In this document: positions 24,190 through 36,078 of the stretch, piece by piece
Position numbering within the stretch: the stretch's first letter is position 1
Layout: every line of letters starts with the position of its first letter
Assembly (NCBI GenBank): GCA_025403435.1
Contig: CM046330.1
Location: 19,676,239 to 19,740,238, forward strand
From: Artocarpus heterophyllus
Lineage: Eukaryota; Streptophyta; Magnoliopsida; Rosales; Moraceae
DNA length: 64,000 nucleotides
Direction: 5' to 3'
Notes under the pieces: model-generated
Database searches by the model: none
What the model saw: the letters and a program-made list of their open reading frames with translations, nothing else
Told to the model about the DNA's origin: nothing
Program-made: the position numbers and the translations under genes

Positions 24190-24425
24190 TTAACATCCAC
24201 ATGGCATCCCAAATGCCTAATTATTGCATCCCTGACACTTAAAAGTTTTACATGTTATCCCAGATGCCTAATCATTATGTCCCTAACGCTTAAAAGTTTC
24301 ACATGGCATCCTAGATGCCTAATCATTGTGTCCCTAGCACTTAAAAATTTCACATGGCATCCCAGATGCCTAATCATTGCATCCTTGACACTTAAAAGTT
24401 TCGCATCATTGCGCCCCAGATGCTT
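24190..24425. repeat. 51 bp minisatellite inside the gypsy LTR
   Basis: A unit of 51 bp containing CATCCCAGATGCCTAATCAT and CCCTGACACTTAAAAG is repeated about 4.5 times with 5-15% differences. Because 51 is a multiple of three, both strands stay open and give repetitive 17-residue peptides. These are by-products, not genes. Confidence 0.85.
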
Positions 24426-25473
24426 AGATTCTGGCACAACTCACTAGTATAATCAATTTCATATTTTTCATAATTCTTTACATGCTAGCAAATATTTGAA
24501 ATCACAGCATGTAGTGCACTCCATATAGCTTTCACATATCAATTCACAACATTAAATGCACAACAATTATGGTGATACAGGTGAAGATTTCTACTTACAT
24601 TACCTCCAATCCGACAATAACTAAAATCAAAATTAAATAGTTCATTTTTCTATTTTACATATTTATTTTAAGTCTAATCCTTATAATTAGCTTTACTTTA
24701 ACCTCTTAAATTACAAAATATATGAAAATTGAACTTCAATGGAACCCATGGTTAGAAAATAATGAAAAAGGGACTCCGGGGGCCCAAAAAGCCCTAACTA
24801 GGCCATTTGGCCTAGTTTAGCCAAGGACTGGCTAAGGACTACCCACACAAGTGGGCTGCCCACACATTCTGCACATAAGCCTTGTATGCAGACTATTGGC
24901 TTGGAGCGGCTAGCTAGCCCGAGGGGACCACTTTAACCTCCTCTTGGGCTTGCTTTCATCCAAAATGATCTAGCTATATCCTAAAAATTTTGTCATAGTT
25001 TCCCCTATATTTTAAGACTCCCTAAACCTTAATTATACCTTGAAACACCTATTTTCAAGCAATGAATATTCCCAAAATATCAAAACCATCACAAACCACA
25101 ACATCTTAGGAACCAGGTTCAATTTTAAGACTATAACTCTCAAACCAAATTGAATTTCCTAAAACTATTTTATAAGAATTTAAATAACATATAGATGAGC
25201 ATATCATCAAAATTTCAACTTCAAAGGAGCCTTCTAGCCTAGAAAACAAAGGCAAAACCTAAAGTACTTCAAAAATTTACTTAATTCAAGACAGCCAACA
25301 AAAAGAACTTGAAATCACCACTTCCTAATTAAATTTACTTAAACGCTTTTGTGGGGATGCTCCTAACATATTAACAGTAATTAGGTTCAAATATCTTATC
25401 AAAACTCAATCGAAAATGCCTTGAACTAACACCAAACGTCATATAAACTAAAATTGCCCCTTACCTTGACTTG

Positions 25474-25498
25474 GTTTTTTTTTTTTTTTTTTTTTTTG
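25474..25498. repeat. Poly-T tract
   Basis: A run of about 24 T. It could be a relict of a retrotransposed A tail on the minus strand, but no gene is recognisable beside it. Confidence 0.6.
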
Positions 25499-26479
25499 CA
25501 ATTTGGCACCCAAAAGTTGACTAACCACCAAGGAATTTTCTTTCTCTATCAAAATGTAGATGGAAAAATGAGGTTTCAGAGCTTGGAGATTCAGACTTAT
25601 GAGTTTTTAGGTCTAAAAATGGCACCTAGTTGCTTATAAGCTTTTTAAACAACCAAGAACACACCTTAATTTACTTGACCATGAAGTGGCTTCACCTTGG
25701 CTAGCTTAGTGTCCTTATTCAGCATGTTCACCTCTTTAATAAGGTGTTAAACATTCATACAAAAGCTCAAGTACTAATTAGATCATGGCTAATCATTTTG
25801 CCTACCAAATTTGGTGCATATGCTTACACTGAAATTTTAGTACACTACATCTTTGAGTTCTTAACCATGTTATCAAAAACGTTATCTCTTCCTCTAGAAC
25901 TCTTCTATAAATTATCAAACATGGAATAATAAATTTTGAAGCCACTTACAACCCAACAAATACCCTAATCATGACTTAAAAATCCAAATACCGAAAATTT
26001 TGTCTTTAGGGTTTCTAGAGTATTCCAAGCAAGAAACTCGCGTGAAACTCATGTCCTCCACTCATTATTGTTTTCATAGCTATACATCATCGTCGTAAGG
26101 GACCTTACATCATTAATGGATCCTTTTTGTTAGCAAAAATTATACTAAACTCTCTAATTAGGTCAAAAGTGACCGTTTTCCCCTAGTTTTGTACCTTATA
26201 GGTATAATTGAGCTCCTTTATGCATTAAATCCATTGTAATCCCTAAACATCATTATTACAACTTCTTTTCCATCATAACACTTACCAGATCCACCTTCAA
26301 GAAACTTGTCATATTACAATACATTATACATAATATAGTATCCAATACACATTATCAATATGCTGATGCATTTTCATGGATAATCAACATATAAATCATA
26401 TGCATATCATCATAAAATCATGCAATGTATTGGTCAATGAGTATGTGAGAATTCTGGGCATCACAACTCTCCCATCCTC

Positions 26480-27268
26480 ATAAAAATTTTGTCCTTAAAA
26501 TTTCACTTACTAAATAGGTTTGGATACTTTGTTCTATTCTCATCCAGTAATTCCCATGCTGCTTGTTCTACTTAATGACTCTTCCATAGGACCTTGCCCA
26601 AGATACATCTTCTCACCCATATCGTTCTAAAGAATTGGAGACCTAAATTTTCTATCATATAAAGCCTCATAAGGTGCCATACCAATAGTTTCTTGATAGC
26701 TATTATTGTACGAAACTCAGCTAAAGGAAAATACCTATCCCAAGACTTCTAAAAATCAAGAACATAGGCCCTCAACATACCCATCAAAATTTGAATAGTC
26801 TTCTCTAATTGACCATCAGTTTGAGGATAGAATGATGTACTAAATGTTAGCCTAGTCCCCATAGCTCTATGCAAAATCTTCCAAAAATTGGAAGTAAACT
26901 GAGAACCCCTATCTGAAACAATGGTCACTAATATTCCATGCAATCTTACAATCTCCTTCACACACAATCGAGCATACTGATCCATAGAGTAATTGGTGCA
27001 AATTGAAACGAAATGGGTTGACTTTGTTAATTTATCAATAATCACCCAATTGAATCATATCTACTCCTTGTGCTAGGTAATCCAGTCACAAAATCCATTG
27101 CAATATCCTCCCATTTCTACTGTAGAATCTCTAAAGGCTGCAATTTTCTTGCTGGTCTCTGACATTCTCCTTTGACTTGTTTGGCATGTAAGACATTTTC
27201 CTGCAAACTTTACCACATCTCTCTTCATCTTTGGCCACCAATAAAAGGCTTTCAGATCCTTATACATC
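26480..27268 (-). pseudogene. Gypsy integrase fragment (chromovirus/Tekay-like)
   Basis: Minus-strand frames carry the zinc-binding end (FYWWPKMKRDVVKF, CLTCQ) at 27267-27073 and the integrase core at 27045-26749: IDKLTKSTHFV, NYSMDQYARL, the catalytic IVSDRGSQFTSNFW and FYPQTDGQLEKTIQ with the last catalytic glutamate. Order and sequence fit Del/Tekay-type plant Ty3/gypsy elements. A frame break separates the two pieces, and stops follow in the C-terminal part before the polypurine tract. The first zinc-site histidine and all upstream pol are lost at about 27270, where CACTA sequence begins. Confidence 0.85.
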
Positions 27269-27439
27269 GATTGTAATTGAAAATTATATGATTTGGGTTT
27301 TGTAAGACTTGATTGAATTTGATATTTTGATTTAGGACTTCAAAAAGGTACAAAGAATGAATGTGGGGAAAAAAAAGATTGACTAAATGGTATAGAAAGG
27401 TGTGGAATAATTTTTGTTATTTTTCAAATCTTATGTACA

Positions 27440-29336
27440 AAGTGATAAATTTGGTGTCCTTATATTCAATGTAGAAATCATAGATCTCATAAAATTGAAA
27501 TTGTTAGAGTACATTTTTTATATGTGATTGCTTGTACTTACCAAACATGGCATTTGCATGGTGAGCCTCTTTTCAATCTAACTTTGAATAATAAAGTAAA
27601 TGAACCTATTGTTAAGGATAATATAGGTGATAATGTGTTTGACAAGATAAATGATTTGGAAGAACACTTTTTTACACTATCTAGAGTTCTTTTTGATAAT
27701 GACGAATGATGCCAAGACAGCCGTGTATAGGGTGTATAAAATTCACAAAATTATCTACTTTAGTTAGATTATGGATTTTGAAGGTGTCAGGTGGTTAGAC
27801 AAATTTTAGTTTCACAAATTTTTTACAATTTCTAAAAAAGAGCTTCTACCAGAGGATAATAAAATACAGACTAGTATGTATGAAGTTAAGAAGACTTTAA
27901 GCACTTTGGGAATTGAATATGAGAAAATAATTGCTTGTGAAAATGATTACGTCTTTATAAGAAAGACTATAAGGACTTGAATGAATACCTAGTTGGTAAA
28001 GAGTTAAGGTGGAAGAAATGAAAAGAGCCACATAACAATAAGAAAATAGTGTTGACAAAGGTGTTATGGTACATTCCATTGGTAATTGGTTTAAGGCATT
28101 CAGTTAGAAATGTGGAGCATTCCAAGAATTTGAATTGGCATCGACAAATGGGTCCATGATGGTATGCTTAGACATTCAGCGGATTTACTACAATGGAAGA
28201 CTTTAATACTGATCATCCTAAGTTTAGTGTGGAATAAAGAAATCTATATTGTGGTTTGTTGACGGATGAAATGAACCCATATAGTAATATGAGTAGTAGG
28301 CATAGCACTTAGCCCATAACACTTGTCAACTATAATTTCTCTTCAAAAACATGCAAAAAAAGAAGTTCTTGATGTGGACTCCTAACGATTTTGGGTCCTG
28401 AACAACCGGGAAATAGCATTAATGTTTACTTGGCACCATTAGCTCTTAGGAAATAGGATTGAAGTTAGAAATGCTTAATAAGAACATATGTTCACAGTCC
28501 ATGCAATATTGATATGGACAACTAATGACTTCCCCACATATATAAAATATGTTCAACTATTCGATGAAAAGTTCTATTGCTTGTCTTTGCGTGAAAAAGA
28601 CATCTTACAAACGAATGGAGAATGGTAAAAAAACCATTTTTCTTGGCCATAGAAGATGGTTGCCAGGAAAGCATTGCTACCGCAAACAAAGGAAAGCTTT
28701 TGATGGTAACATCAAAGAAAGAGACCTTCCTCAACTTTTGAGGAATGAACAAGTATTTGAAATAGTAAAAGATGTGGAAGTAGTATTTGAGAAGAGAATG
28801 TGAGGTAACAATGAGCCGATTATAGATGGAAATTGGAAGAAAAGATTAATCTTATGTCAACTTCCATATTGGAAGCCACTTTTTGTTTGTTAATGCTTAG
28901 ATGTTATGATATTTGAAAAAATGTTTGTGAATCAATAGTCGGCATGTTACTTGATATTTCGAGCAAAACTAATGATGTTGAAAAAACATGGTTGGATCTC
29001 ACAAAGATGAAGATTGGGCCTAATTTATTTTTAAGAAAAGAAAGGAAATGCACTTACTTACCTTCTATAAAGCTGACGTTATCAAAAAGGGAAAAGAGAA
29101 AGCTTTCTGAATGGCTTGCTTTGTTGAAAGTGCTAGATGACTATTCTTCAACCTTTAAAAATTTGGTCTATGTGAAGAATTTGAAACTTAATATCATGAA
29201 AATACATGATTGTCATGTTTTGATGCAACAATTACTACCGCTTGCATTGCAAGGAGTTCTAGCAAAGGATGTAAGAATTACAATTACTAAGTTGTGCTCG
29301 TTCTTTAATTTAATATACTCCAAGATAATTAATCCA
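27440..29336 (+). pseudogene. TNP2 transposase, N-terminal and central part, decayed
   Basis: In order it shows: the cysteine-rich N-terminal region (about 27450-27530) and a CTYQTWHLHGEP segment (27528), the transposase core with WHRQMG, HPKFSVE and NPYSNMSS pieces (28136-28300), a LGPEQPGNSINVYLAPL segment (28385-28445), the diagnostic NGKKTIFLGHRRWLP...HCYRKQRKAF block (28549-28803), and KERKCTYLP, HDCHVLMQQLLP and ITKLCSFFNLIYSKII near 28944-29330. TNP2 cuts CACTA elements in the nucleus. Stops and frameshifts are frequent. The frame ends because a solo LTR with an ATCCA duplication is inserted right after IYSKIINP. Confidence 0.88.
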
Positions 29337-31204
29337 TGATGAAACTATGAAAATTGACATTTCTTAAAGCTAAAATCATTTCTTTTGCATTCATATTATT
29401 CGTTAAATTCCTTAATTAAAGCATTTGTGTGTTAAATAGTATTTTAGTGTCTTTGTGTAAAAATATGTTTAAAATCAAGTTTTAATTTTTTTTATATTTA
29501 ATAATATTTTTGGTAATTTTTATAATTATTTTCGTATGTAAAATATTTGCTTAGTTTAAAATTAATTAAAACCATAAAAGTAACGTGTGGTAATTTAATT
29601 TTGATTCTTAATGTATTTTATAGTATGTCTTAAGTTTGTAAATATATTCTACTATATTTTTAATTATTTCTAAAAATATTTTCGAGTCTTAAAAATTATC
29701 ATGTTGTTTGGCAAGAGTGGTTTTAACCACTATCTCAGTTATGAATAGTGTAATGCTCTAACATGCTACAGTAAAAAGAAAAAAGTTGCTATAGTGTAAA
29801 ACTCTCACATATTACAGTAAAAATAGTTTTAACCAATGGTTCCCGCTACCATAACAAGCACCCTATATGTTTGTGTCAAGCTAAAAGGACTTGAAATTTT
29901 GGAAGTTTGTTATTATTTTTAGTATGTTTTGTAGGTTTTATGTGAAATAAAGATTTGTAATATTTTTGTAAATATTAAGCTTGCAAAATAATTAATTTTA
30001 GCATGTTTATTTATTTTTGGATTTGAATTTTGAAAAAACAGAGCAAAACAGCATCAAAACGGGCAAAAATGGACGACAAATGCTTAAAAATTACAAAAGA
30101 AATTCGGAGGCCCCACATGTCTATCACCATTTCAACAATGGAGCTACTTGTGTGTGGCCACTCACACATTAAGTTCCACATGCTTACTCTTTCAGCCATT
30201 GATCAAGCCAACTTTGACTTCAATTTGGGCCATTCTTTTGGTATAAGTAGGCTCATCTGATGGTCTAAAAAATGCATGCACATATCACCTCCTAATCCAA
30301 GAAGCACTAGATGTCAAGCTATAATTTGTATACCAAAGAGCTCCGTTCATGAAGAAAATGTGAAGAAAAAATAAATTAAAACTGGTGCAAATTGCCAATT
30401 TGGCAACAAAAATGTCAAATTAACTAGTTAAAAAGTCATAAAAAATTGCAATTTGTTGTGAATAGTAGGCATAATTTGCCTGGTCTCTCCCCCAGTTCTG
30501 CACACCCCCTCATCAGTAGTAAAAACACTATCTTAAATAAATAGTTTAGTTTTTAGTTATAGTTTTTAATATTTAGTTTTTAGTTTATTTAATAAGGTTT
30601 TGATTTATCGTCGATATAGGCTAGCATAAATAATGCTCGGGAGGACCTTGATTGGTCATAGACAAGGAACAGCATGGTAAATGCTTTACTTAGTATTTTG
30701 TTTGTTATTTTAGTTAAATAATACTGAAACTAGACTTGTTTATTAAGTTGAGTTTTTGCTACATTATAGACATAAACTGGCATAGTAAATTCTTGGTAAT
30801 GCTTGATTTATTATCAACAGAGGATGGCATAGTGTATGCTTAAACCATTTAATAAACAAATAGGAAAAAATAAAATATAGTTAGGTTAATTGTCAGAATT
30901 AAATGTTTAATTCTTAGCGCTATCATAATTATTGTTATTTCTCTTTTAATTAATTACATTTATTATTAAAGTTTCATTTTAAATTAGCTACATTTCTTGT
31001 TGTTGAAATTCTAAAAGTCACAAAAATCTTTAAAAAAAAAATACTGTAAAAATGTGCAAATATTGTACATAAAGACTTTAATAAATATACTGGACTTAGC
31101 AATCACCCATTCCTTGTGAGATCGACCTCTGATTTATCGAGTTTTATTTCTTGAGATAACCTTATAGTTAGGGTTATTCAGATTGCAACTTTCAAGACCG
31201 AACA
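29337..31204 (+). repeat. Solo LTR (family C) inserted in TNP2, perfect target duplication
   Basis: This 1868 bp segment begins TGATGAAACTATG and ends TTTCAAGACCGAACA. Identical ATCCA flanks are at 29332-29336 and 31205-31209. The TNP2 reading resumes beyond it, proving insertion. Inside are GGTATAAGTAGGCTC (TATA-like, 30240-30250) and, near the 3' end, CCATTCCTTGTGAGATCGACC (31108-31128), similar to a block seen near the LTR ends of several plant retrotransposon lineages. No internal domain remains and no other family C copy is in the window. Confidence 0.9.
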
Positions 31205-32345
31205 ATCCACTTATGCTAGATTCACTACAATTTGAGTTAGTACAAACCTTCTGCATACTTGAGAAGTATTTTCCACTGTCCTTCTTTTGACATCATGATT
31301 CATCTAATAGTTCACTTAGTTTATGAATCTATGTTATGTGAACCAATGTATTTGAGATAGATGTACACTTTTGAAATGTATATAAAGGTTTTAAAGGGTT
31401 ATATAAATAGCTAATATAGGCTAGAGAGATATATTGTAGAAAATTACATAGTAGAAGAATCAATAGAATTTTTCTCCAAGTACTTATCCAACTCAAAAGT
31501 AATAGGGTTGCCAAAGGTAATAAATATTGAACCTAAAGGACTCTATTGGCAACCGTAAATTGAGAGGAAGGGAAGCAAGCTTGCCTTTATGTCTTCCATA
31601 ATGCTAATAAAGGGAAGACTTTCATTGAAATTCACATGAAAGAATTAAGGAGGCGAATATGAAAAGAGCAAGAAATGATAAGTGGTTGCAAGATGAACAT
31701 AACCGGATCTTTCTGGAAAGAATAAAGCATTCATCTATGCCAAGTATGATGCATCACAAGACGGAAGCATTTTATAAGTCTTAATGAAGCTAGCTAGAGG
31801 ACCGTTGTCGATAGTTGCAAGGTATACATCATATTCCATAAATGATTGCACTTTCTACACTTACTAAAGGGGATTAGAAGCATCCTATCCAAAATAGTGG
31901 TGTGACTCTTTGTTTTAAGGCTATGCATATTTCCTCTATAAGGATAAGAATATAGTATATGGGACCGTGAACTAGAACTACTTTGGTTTCATTAAAGATA
32001 TTTAGGAACTTAATTATTGCGGATTGCAAATAGCACTTTTTAAATACAAGTGGGCTGACATTAACTATGTTAAGATTGATAATGGGGGCATCACAATAGT
32101 GGACTTTAGACAATTTTGATGCAAAAATGATTCCTTCATTATGGCATCATAAATAATCCAAGCTTTTTATGCAATGGATCCCACATATTTGAATAAAGCC
32201 AAGAGTAGTTCTTGACGATAAAGAAGTTGTGGAAGATTGCACAGACACCATCCCACCCTTCACAAAGGGATTGTGACATATTGAAGAGATTGATGATTTT
32301 GATGCTGATATTTTCCATTTGCTTCACGTAGATGTCGAATAGACA
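31205..32345 (+). pseudogene. TNP2 transposase, C-terminal part, decayed
   Basis: This continues the interrupted gene. Pieces include LEKYFPLSFFDIMIHLIVHL-type residues (31250-31315), a MYTFEMYIKVLKGY segment and YIVEESIEFF (31365-31480), then IVYGTVN, ELNYCGLQIALFKYKWADIN, IDNGGITIVDF and a QAFYAMDP motif (31945-32180). These correspond to the DUF4218-like and DUF4216-like regions at the C-terminal side of plant TNP2 proteins. Several stops are present. About 350 bp further on the gypsy-like solo LTR begins. Confidence 0.82.
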
Positions 32346-32695
32346 TGTATTAAGGAACTAAAGAAAAAAAAGAGAGGAAAAAGTGAGCAGTTGTAAACTA
32401 ACTTATGTTATTTTATTTCACTCATTAGCTAGACATGTTGTTGAAGTAATTAATGTTGTTTTTTTTTCTAAATAAATTTAAAGGATAGTACATGTTGTTA
32501 CATTCAAACATTCTTATAATTTGTTTTTTTTTCTTTTGGAATGCATCTTGATTTTGGATATATATTTTTATGATAATACCTACATAAATTGAATTATGGG
32601 CCATTGAGTGAATAAAACATGAGTTTAGTCATTCATGGGGAACAAGTAAAAAGGACATGAATAGAGGTTTTTTTGACTAATTTTTCAAGGAAACT
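32346..32695 (+). other. CACTA internal non-coding sequence
   Basis: AT-rich sequence between the end of TNP2 and the gypsy-like solo LTR. No coding content is seen. Likely the 3' end of the TNP2 gene or an intergenic part of the element. Confidence 0.5.
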
Positions 32696-33379
32696 TGTCA
32701 CAACCTGTCTTTTTCAGGCTGTGATAAACATTTTTCTTACTTACGTATAGAGGAAAAACATAGGAAATTTTTTTTTCCACATACAGATTTTAGCAACTTT
32801 CGAAATACAAACATATACATATATTTACATAAATAACTTTCTTTTACAATACTGTTTGCTAAATACTCTCGAGAGAGGTTTTGTCTTACTTAACTACGTT
32901 ACAACTTTTATACACACGTTTCAAAATAACTTAAAATATATTATAGCGGAAATATAACTGTGGCGGCATCCATACCCATTCTACACACTACTTATATCCC
33001 TCCGCCAGCTCATCAGTGAAATTATTCTGACCTTTTACTGAGAATACCTACATCATGAAATGCTTAGTGAGCTTACACCCAGTAAATCCCAATATAGCCC
33101 ACATGCACATTCACTAAAATGCATGATCCAATTATGCTTTCTTATGAATATTGTTTATCATTATCATGTCTTATCTTTAGCCAGGGCCCAAGTGTTCATA
33201 CCATTACACACATAGGTCTACGTGACACCAAGACCATACTATAACCTTAAACTCCTCTTGAGTCAGGAGTTAGTATGATACTCTTCTTAATTCTGGTGAT
33301 GTATTTACCAATCCAATTATTATGGTTGTCATACCATGCATGAAGTTATAATCACATGTTATACACAACACATAAACGC

Positions 33380-33575
33380 TCTAGTACTGTATAGTACACA
33401 CAGGGGCATACTTTATATATTCACAGGTACACATCTATATACACACAGGTATACGGCATAATATACATAGATACTTATTTCGTATACTCACAGGTACACA
33501 TTAATGTACTCACAGGTACTTATAGTATTGTACACATATAGGTATGCACCTTGATATACACATAGGTATAAGTGT
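33380..33575. repeat. Degenerate ~30 bp tandem repeat in LTR D
   Basis: Blocks of the kind ACACACAGGTATAC, ACTCACAGGTACAC and ACACATAGGTATAA recur about seven times at 25-32 bp spacing. Confidence 0.65.
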
Positions 33576-35156
33576 ATAATTATATATGTATATATCCTAT
33601 TTTATACCTACAATTCCATACAATAGGTGGGGTGGGTACTTACTTGTTTTGGGTTGCTTTGCGAGTTGATCTCAGTCCCCTCTTTCCTAGTCTTCTAGGG
33701 TCTTGTTTGGCCAATTACAACACTATTAGCCAAATTTTCATTACTTCCTCAACGTCAATACAAAACGTTCGTTAATTAATTGTTCGAGTTGCATAACTGT
33801 ATACAACTCCGATAACCACAGGTTCTCTTACTCTTATCTTACTCTACCCTATCGTCCCTTTGAAGGGTGGAAATCCTTCTAATATTCCCTTTTTACCTTT
33901 TTTGGAATACGTCGGAGCATTTCAAGTTACTTGGGAGAAAATGACAATTTTGCCCTCGGTTGGCCTCCTAAATTCCCCCAGCTCGATTTTGCTACTTTAG
34001 CGAAAATAGCTGCGTATTAATCTTAAAATAATACCCTAGGGTGCTGAGCCTCCTTAATTTACGTCAATGCCCTATTTTAATAAAACTTTACAATTTTGCC
34101 CCTTCTCTAAAAATTTTGACAATTTTATCCCCAAAATTAAAATTAATCTCTTTAAACCAAAATTTTCTATTTTTCATGAGGAACATTTTTGCTCAAAATA
34201 CCATATCCAAAATCATTTTGCAACATAATGTTTTTTCCCTTTTAAATTTTTTTTCCAATTTTAACAAATTCTTGTAAAATTAATATCTCATAAACGAATG
34301 TGATTTTTGACGAACCATTCTTAATGCCTAACAGTTTCGTCGAGATCTACAACTTTTGTGTTTTGACTTTTTCAAAATTCTTACTGCACAGGGGTTTTTG
34401 GGCATTTGTCAAATCTGTTGAGAAAAAACTTTTTCTTGTAATTTAGTTCTTGGCTTATTTTTGTAAAAATCCATTTTAAAACTACTTTCTAGCCACTGTA
34501 TAGGTTGATTCAACCTTTACCTAAATCATTTTCATGCCCAATCACCATTTTTGCAAAACTAGCATTAAAATTTAAAAAATAACCTATTTTGCATAAACCA
34601 TACCAACATTTTGCACATTCAATCCCTAATTTCAACCATACCAACATGCTATAAATCATATACCCATGGAATTTAATCAAAACTTTGCTTGAATACCCAC
34701 ATGCTTTTTGAAATAAAAAAAAATCAAAACAAAAATCACTAAACTTTAAGTTTAAGGAATCAAAACTTACCGAAATGAAAATTTTGTGCTTTTGGCCTTC
34801 CAAGGGCTCCTTTGAAACTTTTTCCTAGGCATTTTTCATACAAAAATACCTTGAATCAAATTTCCCCCTTATCCCAAGAAAAGCCCTAAGAAAACTTGAA
34901 AAAAAGTTTAGGTTTTTACCTCAAATTTGATAAAATCCTTTGAACTTTGCTTCTTGAACTCAATTGGGGCCAATTTTGCAAAGATTTGGGTTTGAGAAAA
35001 TTTTTGGGAAGGTGCTTCAATGGCTATTGTGGGTGAGGAAGGAGAACTGAAAAAGAAAAAATTTGCTTATTTCACATTTATTTCATGCTTATCTCACTTG
35101 GTGACTCACCAAGTAATCAATTGGCTTACCTAAGGTGGCTTGGTGTGATTGGGCCA

Positions 35157-35165
35157 CCTTTTATA
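35157..35165 (-). promoter_or_regulatory. TATA box of solo LTR D
   Basis: TATAAAAGG on the minus strand in an otherwise mixed-composition region, followed in transcription order by a CT-rich leader near 35050. It is the likely U3 promoter of the gypsy element and supports the minus orientation. Confidence 0.6.
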
Positions 35166-35629
35166 GCATGGTGGCCCAATGAAATTTTAATAGGTGTCCA
35201 CTTGGTGGGCTCCAAAAATTTACACTGTATAATTTTTCACCACATGGTATTTTTCTTATACTGTCATGGTAAAATCAGTGCAAAAGCATATTTTTAGACT
35301 GTCTAAAATATTTTACTTGCCTTTGGTTTATTTTGGAGGCCAAATATAACATTTCTTATATCTATGTTTTTACTTAGTAGTATACCTATACTGCATAGGT
35401 CCCCTTTCACACTGGTTTAGGGTTTTGGTAAACTCTCTATCCTTATTTATACCTTAATTACTCATCCATTTATATCGCAATTCTATAATTAATTGTGATA
35501 TAAAATTTATTTTATGAATATTATTTATAAATTTTTGAGTATTTAGACTCACAAAATCTATATTAACAATATCCAATATTGCATCAAGTTCATAGTAGGG
35601 TTTCCTATTAATACTGCTTATTAGAGATG

Positions 35630-35965
35630 CAACAATGGGCCGGGGCCAGTGGGCCAGCCCGAGCCCATCCTGCTATAATGATGGGCCGGGCCGGCACGGC
35701 CCGGTACTGTTCACGGCCCGGCACGGCCCATAAATATTTGTGGGCTGGGCTGGGCCAATATATGTCGGCCCATGGGCCGACCCGACATCGCCCATGAAAA
35801 ATCATGGGTCGGGCCGGGCCGGCCCTTCTAGGCCCACAATGGGCCGGCCCATCCCGGCCCACAATGGGCCAGCTCACCGGCCCAGGCCGGGCCTGCCTAT
35901 CTAGGCCCACAATAGGCCGACCCATCTAGGCCCGTACAGGCCCACAATGGGCCAACCCATTGTGG
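35630..35965. repeat. GGGCC-rich subterminal array, left end of hAT
   Basis: More than 20 occurrences of GGGCC, GGCCC or GGCCGGCCC-type words in both orientations within about 335 bp, in a window that is otherwise strongly AT-rich. Repeated short words near the ends of hAT elements are commonly transposase binding sites; here that role is inferred. Confidence 0.8.
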
Positions 35966-36078
35966 CCCAATTTCATATAAATATATATATACATTTAGAT
36001 ATATTTTTCCATGTTCATTCATGGGTAACATGGATGAGTATGGCCTTCCCCAGTCAATCATGTAAGGCCCATTGTAAG

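Larger units (their letters stand above)
23554..26465 (-). repeat. Gypsy-type 3' LTR (family E), left end not fixed
   Basis: On the minus strand a polypurine-like GGATGGGAGAGT is followed by TGTGATGCCCAGAATTC at 26465, the usual start of a chromovirus-type LTR. The LTR continues leftward for up to 2.9 kb and meets the copia LTR at 23553; no clear LTR end is seen, so it may be truncated there. It includes a GTGAGCATATGCCCAGTAAA block (about 23968) with a counterpart in the solo LTR at 32.7-40 kb, a 51 bp minisatellite and a poly-T tract. Confidence 0.6.

Noticed and set aside
24130..24447. Repeat protein with 17-residue units resembling a leucine-rich repeat
   Set aside because: It is the 51 bp minisatellite read in frame; the opposite strand is open for the same reason. 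No start context, introns or conserved residues.
35608..35925. 105-codon minus-strand frame rich in G, P, R and A (similar frames at 39689-39934 and 39693-40004)
   Set aside because: It is a translation of the GGGCC subterminal arrays of the hAT element; composition and position explain it fully.
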